Shown here piece after piece: positions 47,807 through 57,788 of a stretch of DNA of 64,000 bases. Numbering within the stretch: the first letter of the stretch is position 1; each line of letters opens with the position of its first letter. Below the pieces are notes generated by a model. That model worked only from the letters and a program-made list of their open reading frames with translations, made no database searches and was not told the DNA's origin. Position numbers and translations under genes: made by a program. Source of the stretch: Pseudomonas maumuensis. GTDB lineage: Bacteria > Pseudomonadota > Gammaproteobacteria > Pseudomonadales > Pseudomonadaceae. The DNA lies in NCBI RefSeq assembly GCF_019139675.1, contig NZ_CP077077.1:1364001-1428000 (forward strand). Direction: 5' to 3'.

Positions 47807-47986
47807 GTGCGTGCCCTGCAAAAACCCCTTTTGCATCCCTCCGATTGCCTGTAGCCTTCGCGTCCGATAAGAATCCGTGCCCGCAGAGGAGCCGAGACGC
47901 TGGCCGTCCGGCACCGCTAGCCGATCTGCCAGGGCCGGGTGATACACTCGACTGACGCGCTCAAGCGCCCTGCAGGTCCAGCGATC

Positions 47987-49045
47987 ATGACCCAGATTTC
48001 CGAACGCCTGTTGGTCCAGGCGCACCTCGATGCCAAGCAGCCCAACCCGCTGACGCCCGCGCAGGAGGCCGATTACCGTGCGGCCATCGCTGCCGAGCTG
48101 AAGAAGCAGAACGCCGTGCTGGTGGCCCACTACTATTGCGATCCGGTGATCCAGGCCCTGGCCGAGGAAACCGGCGGCTGCGTGTCCGACTCGCTGGAAA
48201 TGGCGCGCTTCGGCAAGAATCACCCCGCCGAGACCGTGGTGGTGGCGGGGGTGCGCTTCATGGGCGAGACGGCGAAGATCCTCACCCCGGAAAAGCGCGT
48301 GCTGATGCCGACCCTGGAGGCGACCTGCTCCCTCGACCTGGGTTGCCCGGTCAAGGAGTTCTCGGACTTCTGCGACCAGCATCCCGAGCGCACCGTGGTG
48401 GTCTACGCCAACACCTCCGCCGCGGTGAAAGCCCGTGCCGACTGGGTGGTGACCTCCAGCTGCGCGCTGGAAATCGTCGAAAGCCTGATGGACAACGGCG
48501 AGACCATCATCTGGGGTCCGGACCAGCACCTGGGCCGCTACATCCAGAAGCAGACCGGTGCCGACATGTTGCTGTGGGATGGCGCCTGCATCGTTCACGA
48601 GGAATTCAAGTCGCGCCAGTTGGCCGACATGAAGGCGCTGTACCCGGACGCCGCGATCCTGGTGCACCCGGAGTCTCCGGAAGCGGTGATCGAACTGGCC
48701 GACGCGGTAGGTTCCACCAGCCAGCTGATCAAGGCGGCGCAGACCCTGCCGAACAAGACCTTCATCGTCGCCACCGACCGCGGCATCTTCTACAAGATGC
48801 AGCAGCTGTGCCCGGACAAGGAATTCGTCGAGGCGCCGACCGCTGGCAACGGCGCGGCCTGCCGCAGCTGCGCGCACTGCCCGTGGATGGCCATGAACAC
48901 CCTGGAGCGGGTGCTGGACTGTCTGCGCAATGGCAGCAACGAGATCTTCGTCGAGCCGGCGCTGATCCCCAAGGCGATCAAGCCGTTGAACCGCATGCTC
49001 GACTTCACCCAGGCGGCGCGGTTGAAGTTGTCCGGTAACGCCTGA
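47987..49045 (+). CDS. nadA: NadA, quinolinate synthase
   Basis: This 352-residue 4Fe-4S enzyme condenses iminoaspartate with dihydroxyacetone phosphate to quinolinate in NAD synthesis. The cluster cysteines are visible in [16 protein letters not shown] and [20 protein letters not shown] and [18 protein letters not shown] are conserved active-site segments. The ATG at 47987 ([14 protein letters not shown]) gives the usual Pseudomonas length; an in-frame start at 47939 is not family-like. It is flanked by REP elements on both sides. Confidence 0.96.
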   Translation: MTQISERLLVQAHLDAKQPNPLTPAQEADYRAAIAAELKKQNAVLVAHYYCDPVIQALAEETGGCVSDSLEMARFGKNHPAETVVVAGVRFMGETAKILTPEKRVLMPTLEATCSLDLGCPVKEFSDFCDQHPERTVVVYANTSAAVKARADWVVTSSCALEIVESLMDNGETIIWGPDQHLGRYIQKQTGADMLLWDGACIVHEEFKSRQLADMKALYPDAAILVHPESPEAVIELADAVGSTSQLIKAAQTLPNKTFIVATDRGIFYKMQQLCPDKEFVEAPTAGNGAACRSCAHCPWMAMNTLERVLDCLRNGSNEIFVEPALIPKAIKPLNRMLDFTQAARLKLSGNA

Positions 49046-49060
49046 CCGGTTGCCCAAATC

Positions 49061-49143
49061 ATCGCGGGGCAAGTCGGGTCGCCGCATCGCCGCTCTCACG
49101 CCACAGTGATTTCTGGCGTGGGAGCGGGCTTGCCCCGCGATGG
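49061..49143. repeat. REP elements after nadA
   Basis: ATCGCGGGGCAAG (49061-49073) faces GGGAGCGGGCTTGCCCCGCG (49120-49139), with TCTCACGCCA and TGGCGTGGGA as a further stem between them. It lies between convergent nadA and the protease gene and can form a long hairpin. Confidence 0.8.
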
Positions 49144-49157
49144 TTTCTGGCTGTGTA

Positions 49158-50594
49158 TCAGCGCCCCATCATCTCCTTGACCATGCGCTGCTGCTCCATG
49201 ATCTCGCGCTGGCGCTGGTCGATCTGCGAAGCCAGCGGGAAGTTGCTGCCCGAGCGGCGCTTGGCGTAGTCGAGCTGCTGGATCGCCTGGTCGAAGTCAC
49301 CGACCAGGGTGAAGTATTCGGCGCGCGCGCGGTGCAGGCCGATGGTGTTGCCCGACAGCCCGCGCACTTCGGCGACGTCGTACCATACGTCCGGGTCATC
49401 CGGGCGGCTCTTCACCAGGTCATCCAGCACCTTTTCCGCTTCGGCCGGCTTGTTCTGCTTGACCAGCAGGTCGGCGCGCACCTGTTTCAACGGGTAGTTG
49501 CCCGGGTACAGCGCCTGCATGCGCTGGGCGCGCTGCTGGGCGTCGGCCAGGCGGTTGTTGGTGATGTCCAGGTCGATCTGCGCCAGGTTGTAGGTGATGT
49601 CGTTGGGCGCCTTGGCCAGCAGTGGCTTGAGGTTCTCCCGCGCCTCGTTGAGCTGGCCGCCCTTGATCTGCGCCAGGGCCAGGCCGTAGCGGGCGGCATC
49701 CATGTTCGGGGTTTCGTCGAGCTGGGCGCGGAAACGCTTGGCGGCCATGCCCGGCGTGCCTTCGTAGGTGAGCTGCACGCGGGCGCGGATCAACTGGTAG
49801 CGCAGGCTGTCCTCCACGCCGCCCTTGGGCGCCTGTTCGGCGCGGTTGCGGGTGTCGGCGATACGCGATTCGGTGACCGGGTGGGTCAGCAGGAACTCCG
49901 GCGGCTTGGCATCGTAGCGATACTGGCGGGCCAGGCGCTCGAACATGCTGGGCATGTTGCGCGGATCGTAGCCGGCCTTTTCCAGGTTGAGGATGCCGAA
50001 ACGGTCGGCTTCCTGTTCGTTCTGCCGGGAAAAGCGCCGCTGTTCCTGGATTGCCGCGGCCTGGGTGCCGGCGATCACGCCAATGCCGGCATCGCCGCCG
50101 CCGCCCGCCGCCAGCACGATACCGGCCAGCAAGGCCGCCATCATCGGCAGCTGCATGCGTTGCTGGGCCTCGACACCGCGGGCGAAGTGGCGTTGCGACA
50201 AGTGCGCCAGTTCGTGGGCCAGCACCGAGGCGTACTCGCCTTCGGTCTGGGCATTGAGGAACAGGCCGCCGTTGACCCCGACGATGCCACCGGGCGCGGC
50301 AAATGCGTTGAGTTCCTTGCTGTCGATAAGGATGAACTCCAGGCGCCGGTCCTGCAGCTGGCTGGTCTCGGCCAGCTTGTACACGCTGGTCTCGACGAAG
50401 TCCTTGAGCTGCGGGTCGTTGAGCTGGTTCACCTGGCCGCGCAACAGGCTCAGCCAGGCGCGGCCGAGCTGGTGTTCCTGTTGCGGCGAGACGATCGCGG
50501 AGCTGGCGTCGCCCAGTGACGGCAGGTCGTCGGCGTGGCCAGGCAGGGCCATCAGGCAGGCCAGCGTCAACAGCGTGGGGCGCAGTAGATTCAT
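49158..50594 (-). CDS. M48 metalloprotease of the BepA (YfgC) family
   Basis: This 478-residue periplasmic protein has a signal peptide (MNLLRPTLLTLACLMALPG, cut after GHA) and a zinc-protease motif LAHELAHLSQRHF (HExxH) within the M48 domain. A C-terminal TPR region covers about residues 300-470 (KPLLAKAPNDITYNLAQID, VLDDLVKSRPDDPDVW). BepA assists or degrades stalled LptD and BAM substrates in the outer membrane. The ATG at 50594 starts the signal peptide. It is divergent from the TusA-like gene by 106 bp. Confidence 0.92.
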   Translation of the reverse strand: MNLLRPTLLTLACLMALPGHADDLPSLGDASSAIVSPQQEHQLGRAWLSLLRGQVNQLNDPQLKDFVETSVYKLAETSQLQDRRLEFILIDSKELNAFAAPGGIVGVNGGLFLNAQTEGEYASVLAHELAHLSQRHFARGVEAQQRMQLPMMAALLAGIVLAAGGGGDAGIGVIAGTQAAAIQEQRRFSRQNEQEADRFGILNLEKAGYDPRNMPSMFERLARQYRYDAKPPEFLLTHPVTESRIADTRNRAEQAPKGGVEDSLRYQLIRARVQLTYEGTPGMAAKRFRAQLDETPNMDAARYGLALAQIKGGQLNEARENLKPLLAKAPNDITYNLAQIDLDITNNRLADAQQRAQRMQALYPGNYPLKQVRADLLVKQNKPAEAEKVLDDLVKSRPDDPDVWYDVAEVRGLSGNTIGLHRARAEYFTLVGDFDQAIQQLDYAKRRSGSNFPLASQIDQRQREIMEQQRMVKEMMGR

Positions 50595-50700
50595 GCACAA
50601 GCTCGCGTCGGTCAAAAGCCTTACTGTAGCCGGGTCGCGCGATGCCGACCAGTGGCGGTATCCTAGCGGCCTTCCCCATGCGGTCCTGGAGCGCTGCCCG

Positions 50701-50940
50701 ATGAGTGACACCCCGACTTGTGACGCCGAGCTCGATGCCAGCGGTCTCAACTGTCCATTGCCGCTGCTCAAGGCGAAGATGGAGCTCAATCGCCTGGCCA
50801 GCGGCGCGGTGCTCAAGGTGCTCGCCACCGACGCCGGTTCCCAGCGCGATTTCCGCACGTTCGCCCAATTGGCCGGTCATACGCTGCTGCATGAAACGGC
50901 CGAGGCCGGGGTCTACACCTATTGGCTGCGCAAGGCCTGA
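50701..50940 (+). CDS. TusA/SirA-like sulfur carrier protein
   Basis: This 79-residue protein has the TusA-family signature CPLPLLKAKM with the active Cys18 (ASGLNCPLPLL). Such proteins carry persulfide sulfur for tRNA thiolation, molybdenum cofactor or other uses. A few family members act elsewhere, so its own role is open. The PerM-like gene starts 21 bp after its stop, and the two are a conserved pair in Pseudomonas. Confidence 0.88.
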   Translation: MSDTPTCDAELDASGLNCPLPLLKAKMELNRLASGAVLKVLATDAGSQRDFRTFAQLAGHTLLHETAEAGVYTYWLRKA

Positions 50941-50961
50941 TTCCCTTAATTAGGATCGTCA

Positions 50962-52032
50962 ATGTTCAAAGTGCTTCGCGACTGGATGCAGCGCTACTTC
51001 TCCGACGAGGAGGCAGTGGTGCTGGCGGTCCTGCTGTTCCTGGCCTTCACCGTGGTGCTGACCCTGGGCGGCATGCTCGCGCCGGTGCTGGCGGGCATGG
51101 TCCTGGCGTTTCTCATGCAGGGGCTGGTCAATGCCCTGGAGCGCTTGAAGGTGCCGACGCGGCTGGCCGTCTGGCTGGTGTTCGCACTGTTCATGGGCGC
51201 GCTGGCGGTGTTCATGCTGGTGCTGGTGCCGCTGCTCTGGCATCAGCTGATCACCTTGTTCAACGAACTACCCGGCATGCTCGGCAAGTGGCAGTCGCTG
51301 TTGCTGCTGTTGCCCGAACGCTATCCGCACCTGGTGTCGGACGAGCAGGTGCTGCGTGCCATCGAGTCGGTGCGCGGTGAAATCGGCAAGTTCGGCCAGT
51401 GGGCGTTGACCTTCTCCTTGTCGAGCCTGCCGTTGCTGGTCAATGCCATGATCTACCTGGTACTGGTGCCGATTTTGGTGTTCTTCTTCCTCAAGGATCG
51501 CGAGCTGATCGGGCGCTGGGTCAGTGGCTACCTGCCGCGTGAGCGCACGTTGCTCAACCGGGTGGGCGACGAGATGAACCGGCAGATCGCCAACTATATC
51601 CGCGGCAAGGGCATCGAGATCCTGATCTGCGGGATTGCCACCTATATCGCCTTCATCAGCCTGGGCCTCAACTATGCCGCCTTGCTGGCGCTGCTGGTGG
51701 GGCTGTCGGTGGTGGTGCCGTATGTCGGCGCGGTGGTGGTGACGGTGCCGGTGACCCTGATCGCGCTGTTCCAGTGGGGCTGGGGCGACCAGTTCATCTA
51801 CCTGATGGCGGTGTACGCGATCATCCAGGCGCTCGATGGCAACGTGCTGGTGCCGCTGCTGTTCTCCGAGGCGGTGAGCCTGCACCCGGTGGCGATCATC
51901 TGTGCGGTGCTGCTGTTCGGCGGGCTGTGGGGGTTCTGGGGGATCTTCTTCGCAATCCCGCTGGCGACGCTGTTCAAGGCGGTGCTGGATGCCTGGCCGA
52001 GGCAGGAAACGTCTGTGGCGCCGATGCTGTAA
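50962..52032 (+). CDS. PerM / AI-2E family membrane protein
   Basis: This 356-residue protein has about eight hydrophobic segments (for example VVLAVLLFLAFTVVLTLGGM near the start and NAMIYLVLVPILVFFFLKDRE in the middle). The conserved PerM motif LVPILVFFFLKDRELI is followed by GYLPRERTLL. The AI-2E transporter family name is historical, and transport of signal molecules is not shown for most members. The ATG at 50962 lies 21 bp after the TusA-like gene. Confidence 0.88.
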   Translation: MFKVLRDWMQRYFSDEEAVVLAVLLFLAFTVVLTLGGMLAPVLAGMVLAFLMQGLVNALERLKVPTRLAVWLVFALFMGALAVFMLVLVPLLWHQLITLFNELPGMLGKWQSLLLLLPERYPHLVSDEQVLRAIESVRGEIGKFGQWALTFSLSSLPLLVNAMIYLVLVPILVFFFLKDRELIGRWVSGYLPRERTLLNRVGDEMNRQIANYIRGKGIEILICGIATYIAFISLGLNYAALLALLVGLSVVVPYVGAVVVTVPVTLIALFQWGWGDQFIYLMAVYAIIQALDGNVLVPLLFSEAVSLHPVAIICAVLLFGGLWGFWGIFFAIPLATLFKAVLDAWPRQETSVAPML

Positions 52033-52064
52033 TTGTTGGGGCTACGCAGCAGCCCCATGCGTCC

Positions 52065-52538
52065 TTAAGCCTTGTTCAAGGCCTCGGCCGCAGCCAGTAC
52101 CGCATCCACATGCCCGGGTACCTTCACCCCACGCCATTCCTGGCGCAGCACACCGTCCTTGTCGATCAGGAAGGTGCTGCGGTCCACGCCCAGGTACTCC
52201 TTGCCATACAGCTTCTTCAGCTTGATCACGTCGAACAGCTGGCACAGCGCCTCGTCCTTGTCGCTGATCAGCTCGAAGGGGAAGGCCTGCTTGGCCTTGA
52301 AGTTCTCATGCGACTTGATGCCGTCGCGCGAAACGCCGAACACCACGGTGTTGGCGGCCTGGAACGCCGCGTGCTGGTCGCGGAAACCCTGGCCTTCGGT
52401 AGTGCAGCCCGGAGTGCTGTCCTTGGGGTAGAAGTACAGCACCACTTGCTGGCCTTTCAGTTCAGCCAGGCTGACGGTCTGGCCACTGGTGGCCTGGACC
52501 TGGAAATCGGCGACGGGTTGGTCGATTGCTACGGCCAT
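52065..52538 (-). CDS. bcp: Bcp, thiol peroxidase (peroxiredoxin Q)
   Basis: This 157-residue peroxiredoxin reduces hydroperoxides. The peroxidatic Cys45 is in YPKDSTPGCTTEGQGF. The residue at position 50, where many Bcp proteins have a resolving Cys, is Gln, so this one would be of the one-Cys or atypical type; another Cys is in DEALCQLFD. It starts 10 bp after the gcvR stop and is probably in its operon. Confidence 0.94.
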   Translation of the reverse strand: MAVAIDQPVADFQVQATSGQTVSLAELKGQQVVLYFYPKDSTPGCTTEGQGFRDQHAAFQAANTVVFGVSRDGIKSHENFKAKQAFPFELISDKDEALCQLFDVIKLKKLYGKEYLGVDRSTFLIDKDGVLRQEWRGVKVPGHVDAVLAAAEALNKA

Positions 52539-52548
52539 GGGTGCTTCC

Positions 52549-53109
52549 TTAGACAGGGTTCTGTGGGCGCCACGGTTCGATCAGCGCGTCCAGGTTCAGC
52601 GCATCGGCGAAGTCGAGGAACTGGTCGCGCAGCCAGCTGATCTGGGTGCCGGCCGGCAGGATCACGGTGAACTGGGCGTTGAGCATGCTGCTGCCGGTCT
52701 GCGGGGCGAGGTAGGTGTCGCAGGTCATCGCTTCGAGCTCGACGCGGTGGTCGAGGAAGAACTGGCACAGCTCGTTGATGATGTCCGGGCGATAGGCGGC
52801 GCTGACGTAGGCCACGTAAGGCAGGGCCTGCGGGCGCACCTCCTGGTCGGCGCTGCGGACCACGTCCAGCGTCAGGCCGTGCTTCTTGCCCAGGCCCGGC
52901 AGGGTGGCCTCGAGGCGGGCCAGGGCATCCCAGCTGCCGCCGACCTGCAGCACCAGGGCGCTGGTTTCGCCGTGGCGCGACAGGCGCGAGGTGACCACCG
53001 CGCAGCGATTGTCGAAGGCCGCGCGGCTGAGGACGTTGGCCAGCTCCATGGGGTTGGGGCCCAGGGCGCTGATGACGAGGAATTGTTCGCGAACGGTGGG
53101 GGTGGACAT
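52549..53109 (-). CDS. gcvR: GcvR-like ACT-domain regulator
   Basis: This 186-residue protein has two ACT domains ([20 protein letters not shown] at the start and [18 protein letters not shown] later). GcvR binds GcvA and represses the glycine cleavage operon in E. coli; whether this one does so is assumed from the family. The ATG at 53109 begins [17 protein letters not shown]. It is divergent from dapA with a 260-bp promoter region and leads the gcvR-bcp pair. Confidence 0.88.
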   Translation of the reverse strand: MSTPTVREQFLVISALGPNPMELANVLSRAAFDNRCAVVTSRLSRHGETSALVLQVGGSWDALARLEATLPGLGKKHGLTLDVVRSADQEVRPQALPYVAYVSAAYRPDIINELCQFFLDHRVELEAMTCDTYLAPQTGSSMLNAQFTVILPAGTQISWLRDQFLDFADALNLDALIEPWRPQNPV

Positions 53110-53369
53110 GCAGCATTCCTAAAGCGATGAGCGGTCGGTACAGGACGGGGGCAAGCCTCCTTTTCCAGCAGGGCCCCGGCCGGTTTGGGCGGCTGTGGAC
53201 GCAGGCGAGGCGCACTGTCGACGGCCCGACGGGCCGCGCTGTATCGATCAAAGGATCAAGGGTAGCGAAAAGCGGCGCGAAGGGGAATGCTCCGCCCGCC
53301 TGCTTCGCTTGTGCAAGGCCGATGGCGCCAGTACCATTACCGCTCTCTTTTTCCGGCAGGAGCAATTAC

Positions 53370-54257
53370 ATGATTGCGGGCAGTATGGTGGCGTTGGTCA
53401 CACCCATGGATGCACAAGGGCGTCTGGACTGGGACAGCCTCGACAAACTTGTAGACTTCCACCTGGAAAACGGCACCCACGCGATCGTAGCTGTCGGCAC
53501 CACCGGCGAGTCCGCCACCCTGGACGTCGAAGAGCACATCCTGGTCATCAAGCACGTGGTCGAGCGCGTCAAGCACAGCAAGAAGCGGATCCCGGTAATT
53601 GCCGGTACCGGTGCCAACTCCACTGCCGAAGCCGTGCACCTGACCCAGAACGCCAAGAATGCCGGCGCCGACGCCTGCCTGCTCGTCGTGCCTTACTACA
53701 ACAAGCCGACCCAGGAAGGCCTGTACCAGCACTTCAAGCACATCGCCGAAGCCGTCGACATCCCGCAGATCCTGTACAACGTGCCCGGCCGCACCTCCTG
53801 CGACATGCAGGCCGACACCGTGATCCGCCTGTCGAAGGTCAAGAACATCATCGGCATCAAGGAAGCCACCGGCGACCTGGTCCGTGCCAAGGCCATCCTG
53901 GACGGCGTCGACAAGGACTTCATCGTCCTGTCCGGCGACGATCCGACCGCCGTCGAGCTGATCCTGATGGGCGGCAAGGGCAACATCTCCGTCACCGCCA
54001 ACGTCGCCCCGCGCGAAATGGCCGACCTGTGCGAGGCCGCCCTTGAGGGCAATGCCGAGAAGGCCCGTGCAATCAACGAAAAACTCATGCCGCTGCACAA
54101 GGACCTGTTCTGCGAAGCCAACCCGATCCCGGTGAAATGGGCGCTGGTTGAAATGGGCCTGATGCAACAAGGTATCCGCCTGCCGCTGACCTGGCTGAGC
54201 GAAGGCTGTCACGAAAAAGTCCGTACTGCCTTGCGCCAGTCCGGCGTACTGGTTTAA
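53370..54257 (+). CDS. dapA: DapA, 4-hydroxy-tetrahydrodipicolinate synthase
   Basis: This 295-residue class I aldolase-type enzyme condenses pyruvate and aspartate semialdehyde in lysine and meso-diaminopimelate synthesis. It has the family start [29 protein letters not shown] (phosphate-site-like motif), the [14 protein letters not shown] segment with the catalytic Tyr, and GIKEATGDL with the Schiff-base lysine. CAGGAG precedes the ATG at 53370 by 7 bases. The gene leads dapA-bamC-MBL-purC with short spacers. Confidence 0.97.
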   Translation: MIAGSMVALVTPMDAQGRLDWDSLDKLVDFHLENGTHAIVAVGTTGESATLDVEEHILVIKHVVERVKHSKKRIPVIAGTGANSTAEAVHLTQNAKNAGADACLLVVPYYNKPTQEGLYQHFKHIAEAVDIPQILYNVPGRTSCDMQADTVIRLSKVKNIIGIKEATGDLVRAKAILDGVDKDFIVLSGDDPTAVELILMGGKGNISVTANVAPREMADLCEAALEGNAEKARAINEKLMPLHKDLFCEANPIPVKWALVEMGLMQQGIRLPLTWLSEGCHEKVRTALRQSGVLV

Positions 54258-54274
54258 TCGAGGAAGTACACCGC

Positions 54275-55390
54275 ATGAAGCGACTGGCTGGTCTTTCCGC
54301 TCTCGCCCTGATCATTTCCAGCACCAGTGGGTGCGGTTGGCTGTGGGGCGAGGATGGCTATTTCCGCGACCGTGGCAGCGACTACCTGCAGGCGCAGCCT
54401 ACCGCGCCGATGCAGCTGCCGCCGGACGCCAGCAACGTCAAGCGCCTGGATCCGCTGCTGCCGATCCCGCGCAACGTGGCCGACGATCGCGCCACTGGCG
54501 AGTTCGAGGTGCCCCGTCCACAGCCGCTGTCGGCCACCGCCGACATCAGCGATTTCAGCCTGCAGCGCAGCGGCAACAGCCGTTGGGTGCTGGCCCAGCG
54601 CTCGCCCGCTGAAGTCTGGCCGGTGACCCGCCAGTTCTTCGAGGACAACGGTTTCCGCATCGCTGAAGAGCGCCCGCAGACCGGCGAATTCAACACCACC
54701 TGGCAGCGCTTCGACGAACTGTCGGCTTCCCTCGGCCAGCGCCTGGCCAGCACCTCCAGCAGCGCGGACAGCGAAGTCCGTGTGCGGGTGCGCATGGAGC
54801 CCGGCGTGCAGCGCAACACCTCCGAGGTGTATGTGGTCAGCGTCGAGCGTCCAGCCGGCAGCACTGCCGAGCCTGATTTCCCGTCCGCCTCCAGCAACAC
54901 CGGCACCGACGCCCTGCTGGTCGACGAAATGCTCGCCAGCATGAACCGCAGCGCCGAGAAGGGCGGGTCGGTCTCGCTGCTGGCCGCGCGCGACTTCGAT
55001 GCCCCGAGCCAGGTCAGCCTGAGCGAGGACGGCAGCGGCAACCCGGTGCTGTTCCTGGGTTCCGACCTGGACCGCGCCTGGTCCGGCGTCGGCCGCGCTT
55101 TGGAGCAGGGTGAGTGGCGTGTCGAGGACATCAACCGCAGCCTGGGCCTGTACTACATCAACCTCTCCGAGAAGCCCGACGACAAGCAGAAGGAGCCTGG
55201 CTTCTTCAGCCGCCTGTTCGGCAGCGAGCCGAGCAAGGAAGAGCGTGAGGCCCGCGCCGAGCGTTATCAGGTACGCCTGAGCAAGGTGGGTGAAAACGTC
55301 CAGGTGACCGTCGAGAAAAACATCAACACCGTGGCCCCGGCCGATGTCGCCCGCCGCGTGCTGAGCGCGATCCAGGACCACCTGGGCTAA
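54275..55390 (+). CDS. bamC: BamC (NlpB), outer membrane assembly lipoprotein
   Basis: This 371-residue lipoprotein has the lipobox STSGC (Cys near residue 20; MKRLAGLSALALIISSTSGC). Two helix-grip domains follow, connected by a flexible region; the extended N-terminal stretch (YLQAQPTAPMQLPPD) matches the part that binds BamD. BamC is an accessory subunit of the BAM complex that inserts outer-membrane proteins. It lies 17 bp after dapA, as in many gammaproteobacteria. Confidence 0.93.
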   Translation: MKRLAGLSALALIISSTSGCGWLWGEDGYFRDRGSDYLQAQPTAPMQLPPDASNVKRLDPLLPIPRNVADDRATGEFEVPRPQPLSATADISDFSLQRSGNSRWVLAQRSPAEVWPVTRQFFEDNGFRIAEERPQTGEFNTTWQRFDELSASLGQRLASTSSSADSEVRVRVRMEPGVQRNTSEVYVVSVERPAGSTAEPDFPSASSNTGTDALLVDEMLASMNRSAEKGGSVSLLAARDFDAPSQVSLSEDGSGNPVLFLGSDLDRAWSGVGRALEQGEWRVEDINRSLGLYYINLSEKPDDKQKEPGFFSRLFGSEPSKEEREARAERYQVRLSKVGENVQVTVEKNINTVAPADVARRVLSAIQDHLG

Positions 55391-56149
55391 GTGCGCTTCG
55401 CGGTTCTGGGAAGCGGTAGCCAGGGAAACGGCACGCTCATCGCCAGTGGTGACACGGTCATCCTGGTCGACTGCGGCTTTTCCCTGCGCGAGACCGAGCG
55501 GCGCCTGGCGCTGCTCGGGGTTTCGGCCACGCAGTTGAGCGCAGTGCTGGTGACCCATGAACATGCCGACCACGTGCATGGCGTGGGGTTGCTGTCACGG
55601 CGCTACAATGTACCGGTCTACCTCAGCCAGGGTACCTTGCGCGGCATGCGCAAGCCGGTGGAGGTGGCCGGTTTTCTCGGTTGCGGCGATGTCGTGCAGA
55701 TCGGCGATCTGCAGGTCAGCGCGGCACGGGTCGAGCATGATGCCTACGAGCCGTTGCAGTACGTGATCAGCGACGGTCGCCGCCGCTTCGGCATGCTCAC
55801 CGACCTGGGCAGCTACGACGCGCAGTTGTTGGAGCGCTATCAGGGGCTCGATGCCCTGCTGATCGAAGCCAACCATTGCCGCGACCTGCTGGCCCGTGGG
55901 CATTACCCGCGCTTTCTCAAGCTGCGGGTCGGCGGCAGCCAGGGACATTTGAACAACCACCAGGCCGCGAGCCTGGTGGCCGAGTTGGGCTGGCAGAACC
56001 TGCAGCACCTGGTGCTGGCCCACCTCAGCAGCAAGAACAACCTGCCACATCTGGCCCGCCAGTGCTTCGTCGACGCCCTCGGGTGCGACCCGGACTGGCT
56101 CCAGGTGGCGAATCAGGATCAAGGGCTCGACTGGCGCCAAATCGCCTAG
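55391..56149 (+). CDS. MBL-fold metallohydrolase
   Basis: This 252-residue metallo-beta-lactamase-fold protein has the metal motif [12 protein letters not shown] (HxHxDH), with [11 protein letters not shown] at the start and [19 protein letters not shown] later, the pattern of the YycJ/VicX-like group. The substrate is unknown. It starts with GTG directly after the bamC stop (TAA-GTG, no spacing), which points to translational coupling. purC follows after 29 bp. Confidence 0.9.
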   Translation: MRFAVLGSGSQGNGTLIASGDTVILVDCGFSLRETERRLALLGVSATQLSAVLVTHEHADHVHGVGLLSRRYNVPVYLSQGTLRGMRKPVEVAGFLGCGDVVQIGDLQVSAARVEHDAYEPLQYVISDGRRRFGMLTDLGSYDAQLLERYQGLDALLIEANHCRDLLARGHYPRFLKLRVGGSQGHLNNHQAASLVAELGWQNLQHLVLAHLSSKNNLPHLARQCFVDALGCDPDWLQVANQDQGLDWRQIA

Positions 56150-56178
56150 CCCACCTACTCAAGCAAGCGGAGCCCATC

Positions 56179-56889
56179 ATGGAAAAACGCGACGAACTCT
56201 ACCGCGGCAAGGCCAAATCGGTTTACCAGACCGACGACGCCGACCGCTTGATCCTGCTGTTCCGTAACGACACCTCGGCGTTCGACGGCAAGCGCATCGA
56301 ACAACTCGACCGCAAGGGCATGGTGAACAACAAGTTCAACGCCTTCATCATGCAGAAACTCGAAGAAGCCGGCGTGCCGACCCAGTTCGACAAGCTGCTG
56401 GGCGACAACGAGTGCCTGGTGAAGAAGCTCGACATGATTCCGGTCGAGTGCGTGGTGCGCAACTACGCCGCCGGTAGCCTGGTCAAGCGCCTGGGCGTGG
56501 AGGAGGGCATCAAGCTGGAGCCGTCCACCTTCGAGCTGTTCCTGAAGAACGACGAGAAGGGCGACCCCTTCATCAACGAATCCCACGTTGTCGCCTTCGG
56601 CTGGGGCACCGCCGAGCAACTGGTGGAGATGAAGAAGCTGTCGTTGAAGGTCAACGAAGTGCTGAGCAAGCTGTTCGACGACGCAGGCCTGCTGCTGGTC
56701 GACTTCAAGCTGGAGTTCGGCGTGTTCCACGGCCAGATCGTCCTGGGTGACGAATTCAGCCCGGACGGCTGCCGCCTGTGGGACAAAGAGACCCGCAAGA
56801 AGATGGACAAGGACCGCTTCCGCCAGGGCCTGGGCGACGTGATCGAAGCCTACGAAGAAGTTGCCAAGCGCCTGGGCGTGCCGCTGTAA
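56179..56889 (+). CDS. purC: PurC, SAICAR synthetase
   Basis: This 236-residue ATP-dependent enzyme joins CAIR and aspartate in purine synthesis. [20 protein letters not shown], then DTSAFDG and [14 protein letters not shown] are family signatures, and the [17 protein letters not shown] segments hold the metal-binding acids. Length is standard. It is the last gene of the dapA unit. Confidence 0.97.
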   Translation: MEKRDELYRGKAKSVYQTDDADRLILLFRNDTSAFDGKRIEQLDRKGMVNNKFNAFIMQKLEEAGVPTQFDKLLGDNECLVKKLDMIPVECVVRNYAAGSLVKRLGVEEGIKLEPSTFELFLKNDEKGDPFINESHVVAFGWGTAEQLVEMKKLSLKVNEVLSKLFDDAGLLLVDFKLEFGVFHGQIVLGDEFSPDGCRLWDKETRKKMDKDRFRQGLGDVIEAYEEVAKRLGVPL

Positions 56890-56942
56890 GCGGCGCGTTC
56901 ACGCAAGCGCCTGATACCACGCGAATTTTTTTCAAAAAAGGT

Positions 56943-56970
56943 TTGCCAGAAACGAAATCGCTGGTATGAT
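56943..56970 (+). promoter_or_regulatory. Promoter of tRNA-Ser
   Basis: TTGCCA (56943-56948) and TATGAT (56965-56970) are spaced by 16 bp and end 10 bp before the mature tRNA 5' end, with an A/T-rich stretch upstream that could act as an UP element. Confidence 0.75.
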
Positions 56971-56980
56971 GCGCGCCATT

Positions 56981-57070
56981 GGAGAGATGCCGGAGTGGTC
57001 GAACGGGACGGATTCGAAATCCGTTGTACTGGCAACAGTACCTAGGGTTCAAATCCCTATCTCTCCGCCA
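56981..57070 (+). tRNA. tRNA-Ser (CGA)
   Basis: A 90-nt class II tRNA with a long variable arm (TACTGGCAACAGTA) and encoded CCA. The anticodon loop TTCGAAA holds anticodon CGA for serine codon UCG. Confidence 0.96.
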
Positions 57071-57077
57071 TACATGA

Positions 57078-57112
57078 AAAAGCCCCGAGATTAACGTCTC
57101 GGGGCTTTTTTC
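57078..57112 (+). terminator. Terminator of tRNA-Ser
   Basis: AAAAGCCCCGAGA pairs with TCTCGGGGCTTTT around a 6-nt loop, followed by TT, 8 bp after the tRNA. A very strong, near-symmetric hairpin. Confidence 0.95.
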
Positions 57113-57297
57113 ATTGCCTGTGTTTTTGCGGCGACTCGCTGATAGCGTGCGTCAGCATCGGGTCCGCGTTCCTGGAAAAGGAATACAGACAGCAGGGCAA
57201 TCGCTAGCCTGCGGCGCTTGCTGGCAACCTGCCACGATTTGCAGCGGCACTGCTCTCGTAGAGAATCGCGCCCTTTGTTTTCGTAAGGATGCGTGCA

Positions 57298-57777
57298 ATG
57301 AAGTTCGAAGGGACTTTCCAATACATGGGCAATCACGGGATCGTCTTCAACGTCTCGCAGATCACCCTGACCGACAGTGAGCGTGGGCGTTTGCGCGAGC
57401 TGCATTTCGGCGAAGCTAAAAGTGCCCACTACGAGGTCAACAGCAAGGTCGTCGAGACGTATGACAGGATGCTGGCCAAAGGGCTGCCGTGTGTGATGAA
57501 GATCGGCATCTCCAAACCGCTGACCCGGCAGCAGGGCGATACCCTCAATGCCCAGCGCACCAAGGTCGCCAACCTTGCCGCCTCGGCGTTTGCCGCCGCC
57601 GCCAGTTCTGTAGCATCGCCGTATGTTGGCGTGCCGGTGGGCGCTGGGGTACGTGCCTATGCCAATGATGTCCTGCCCACCTACCATGCCGGCGATGTGT
57701 TGGTCAGCATCGAGGCGCAGGTCAATGGCGGCATCGGTCCGCAGCACTCCACTTCGACCCTGATCATCAAGACCTGA
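57298..57777 (+). CDS. Unknown protein, first of a two-gene unit
   Basis: This 159-residue protein has no family I recognise. It begins MKFEGTFQYMGNHGIVFNVS and is mixed alpha/beta. Residues about 93-120 form an Ala/Ser/Gly-rich, mildly hydrophobic segment (VANLAASAFAAAASSVASPY) that could be a membrane-active or flexible helix. The ATG at 57298 has TAAGGA 8-13 bases upstream. It ends 11 bp before a small membrane protein with a strong ribosome site, so the two are probably expressed together. A role as an effector/partner pair is conceivable but unsupported. Confidence 0.65.
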   Translation: MKFEGTFQYMGNHGIVFNVSQITLTDSERGRLRELHFGEAKSAHYEVNSKVVETYDRMLAKGLPCVMKIGISKPLTRQQGDTLNAQRTKVANLAASAFAAAASSVASPYVGVPVGAGVRAYANDVLPTYHAGDVLVSIEAQVNGGIGPQHSTSTLIIKT

Positions 57778-57788
57778 GGGAGGCGCCT